Source of the DNA: Pseudomonadales bacterium
Lineage (GTDB): Bacteria; Pseudomonadota; Gammaproteobacteria; Pseudomonadales; Azotimanducaceae
Assembly: GCA_028277965.1 (NCBI GenBank)
Contig: JANQFF010000268.1
Coordinates: 1-54,498 of the forward strand
Length of the DNA stretch: 54,498 nt
Direction of reading: 5' to 3'
Shown here one piece after another: positions 54,377-54,498 of this stretch. A model generated the notes under the pieces. That model saw only the letters and a list, made by a program, of their open reading frames with translations. It was not told where the DNA came from and did no database searches. Within the stretch, counting starts at the first letter, position 1; each line of letters begins with the position of its first letter. The translations under genes and the position numbers were made by a program.

Positions 54377-54498
54377 ATGAGCAAGGCACTCGACAGCGAC
54401 CTCATTGCCGCGATCGCAACCCCACCCGGTCAGGGTGGGATCGGGATTGTACGTTTGTCGGGACCCGGTGCCCGTCAGGTCGTCGAAAGCCTCCTGAC
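54377..54498 (+). CDS. mnmE: tRNA modification GTPase MnmE, partial at window edge
   Basis: The first 40 codons are seen: [20 protein letters not shown], then [14 protein letters not shown], the N-terminal tetrahydrofolate-binding region of MnmE (TrmE). With MnmG it makes the cmnm5 modification at U34. It lies 122 nt after yidC, beyond a REP pair, in the expected place. The rest is outside the window. Confidence 0.9.
   Translation, partial: MSKALDSDLIAAIATPPGQGGIGIVRLSGPGARQVVESLL

Overview
The window is chromosomal DNA from a gammaproteobacterium. No identification search was possible, so this rests on gene order and family-level recognition. The replication-origin neighbourhood (gyrB-recF-dnaN-dnaA facing one way, rpmH-rnpA-yidD-yidC-mnmE the other), the def-fmt-rsmB-trkA block next to a LysM gene, dprA, tsaC and aroE, and the dsbA / cytochrome c4 / engB / polA / DUF2782 / thrB string all match the layout known around the Pseudomonas origin. 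Small lineage markers (YheV zinc ribbon, DUF2782, DUF2909) agree. Because several genes have been inserted or lost relative to Pseudomonas (purE, trkH, egtBD added; ctaA absent), I would place it among environmental, probably marine, Pseudomonadales-like or Cellvibrionales-like bacteria. That placement is inference. There are no transposases, phage genes, CRISPR arrays, rRNAs or recognisable tRNAs.

Layout. 1-7.4 kb is an accessory catabolic region: a SnoaL-like protein, a fumarylacetoacetate-hydrolase-family enzyme and a cupin form a minus-strand operon divergent from an AraC-type regulator. A GNAT-like protein follows, then a coupled set of DUF1295 reductase-like protein, acyl-CoA ligase and nitrobindin-like protein. 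7.4-11.3 kb holds DNA polymerase II and a lipoprotein amidase. 11.4-13.5 kb holds a membrane-anchored coiled-coil protein coupled to a BON-OmpA protein, and a TonB-like protein closed by a clear intrinsic terminator. 13.6-15.9 kb is a lipoprotein PQQ quinohaemoprotein alcohol dehydrogenase, with a perfect dyad in its divergent promoter region.

16-25.4 kb holds an EEP-family hydrolase, dsbA, cytochrome c4, engB, polA, a DUF2782 gene and thrB. Then come egtD and egtB for ergothioneine synthesis, as the last two genes of the long cytochrome c oxidase gene cluster (25.4-32.8 kb: ctaC, ctaD, ctaG, ctaE, SURF1, a small assembly-like gene, ctaB, SCO1). A good sigma-70-type promoter with a leader of about 270 nt precedes ctaC. 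No ctaA/COX15 gene is present. EgtB carries a conserved N-terminal stretch with no ATG, GTG or TTG in front of it; it may start at an ATT that overlaps the SCO1 stop codon.

33.2-37.6 kb is yheV-aroE-tsaC-purE-dprA-LysM on the minus strand. 37.9-43.5 kb is def-fmt-rsmB-trkA-trkH on the plus strand. 43.5-45 kb holds an LpxL-type acyltransferase and gmhB. 45-51 kb is gyrB, recF, dnaN and dnaA. 51.07-51.70 kb is the candidate oriC, with promoters for dnaA and rpmH. 51.7 kb to the end is rpmH-rnpA-yidD-yidC and the start of mnmE.

A family of small GC-rich palindromes (core GCGGCTnnAGCCGC, often extended with a GCTCCTGCA or GCTCCTACA arm) lies in many intergenic gaps, often at convergent gene ends, and in several places supplies or overlaps a stop codon. 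The most interesting signals are the unusual egtB start and egtBD attachment to the oxidase cluster, two N9-spaced dyads in divergent promoter regions, an anti-Shine-Dalgarno-like sequence in the dnaA leader, and the BON-OmpA / coiled-coil pair.
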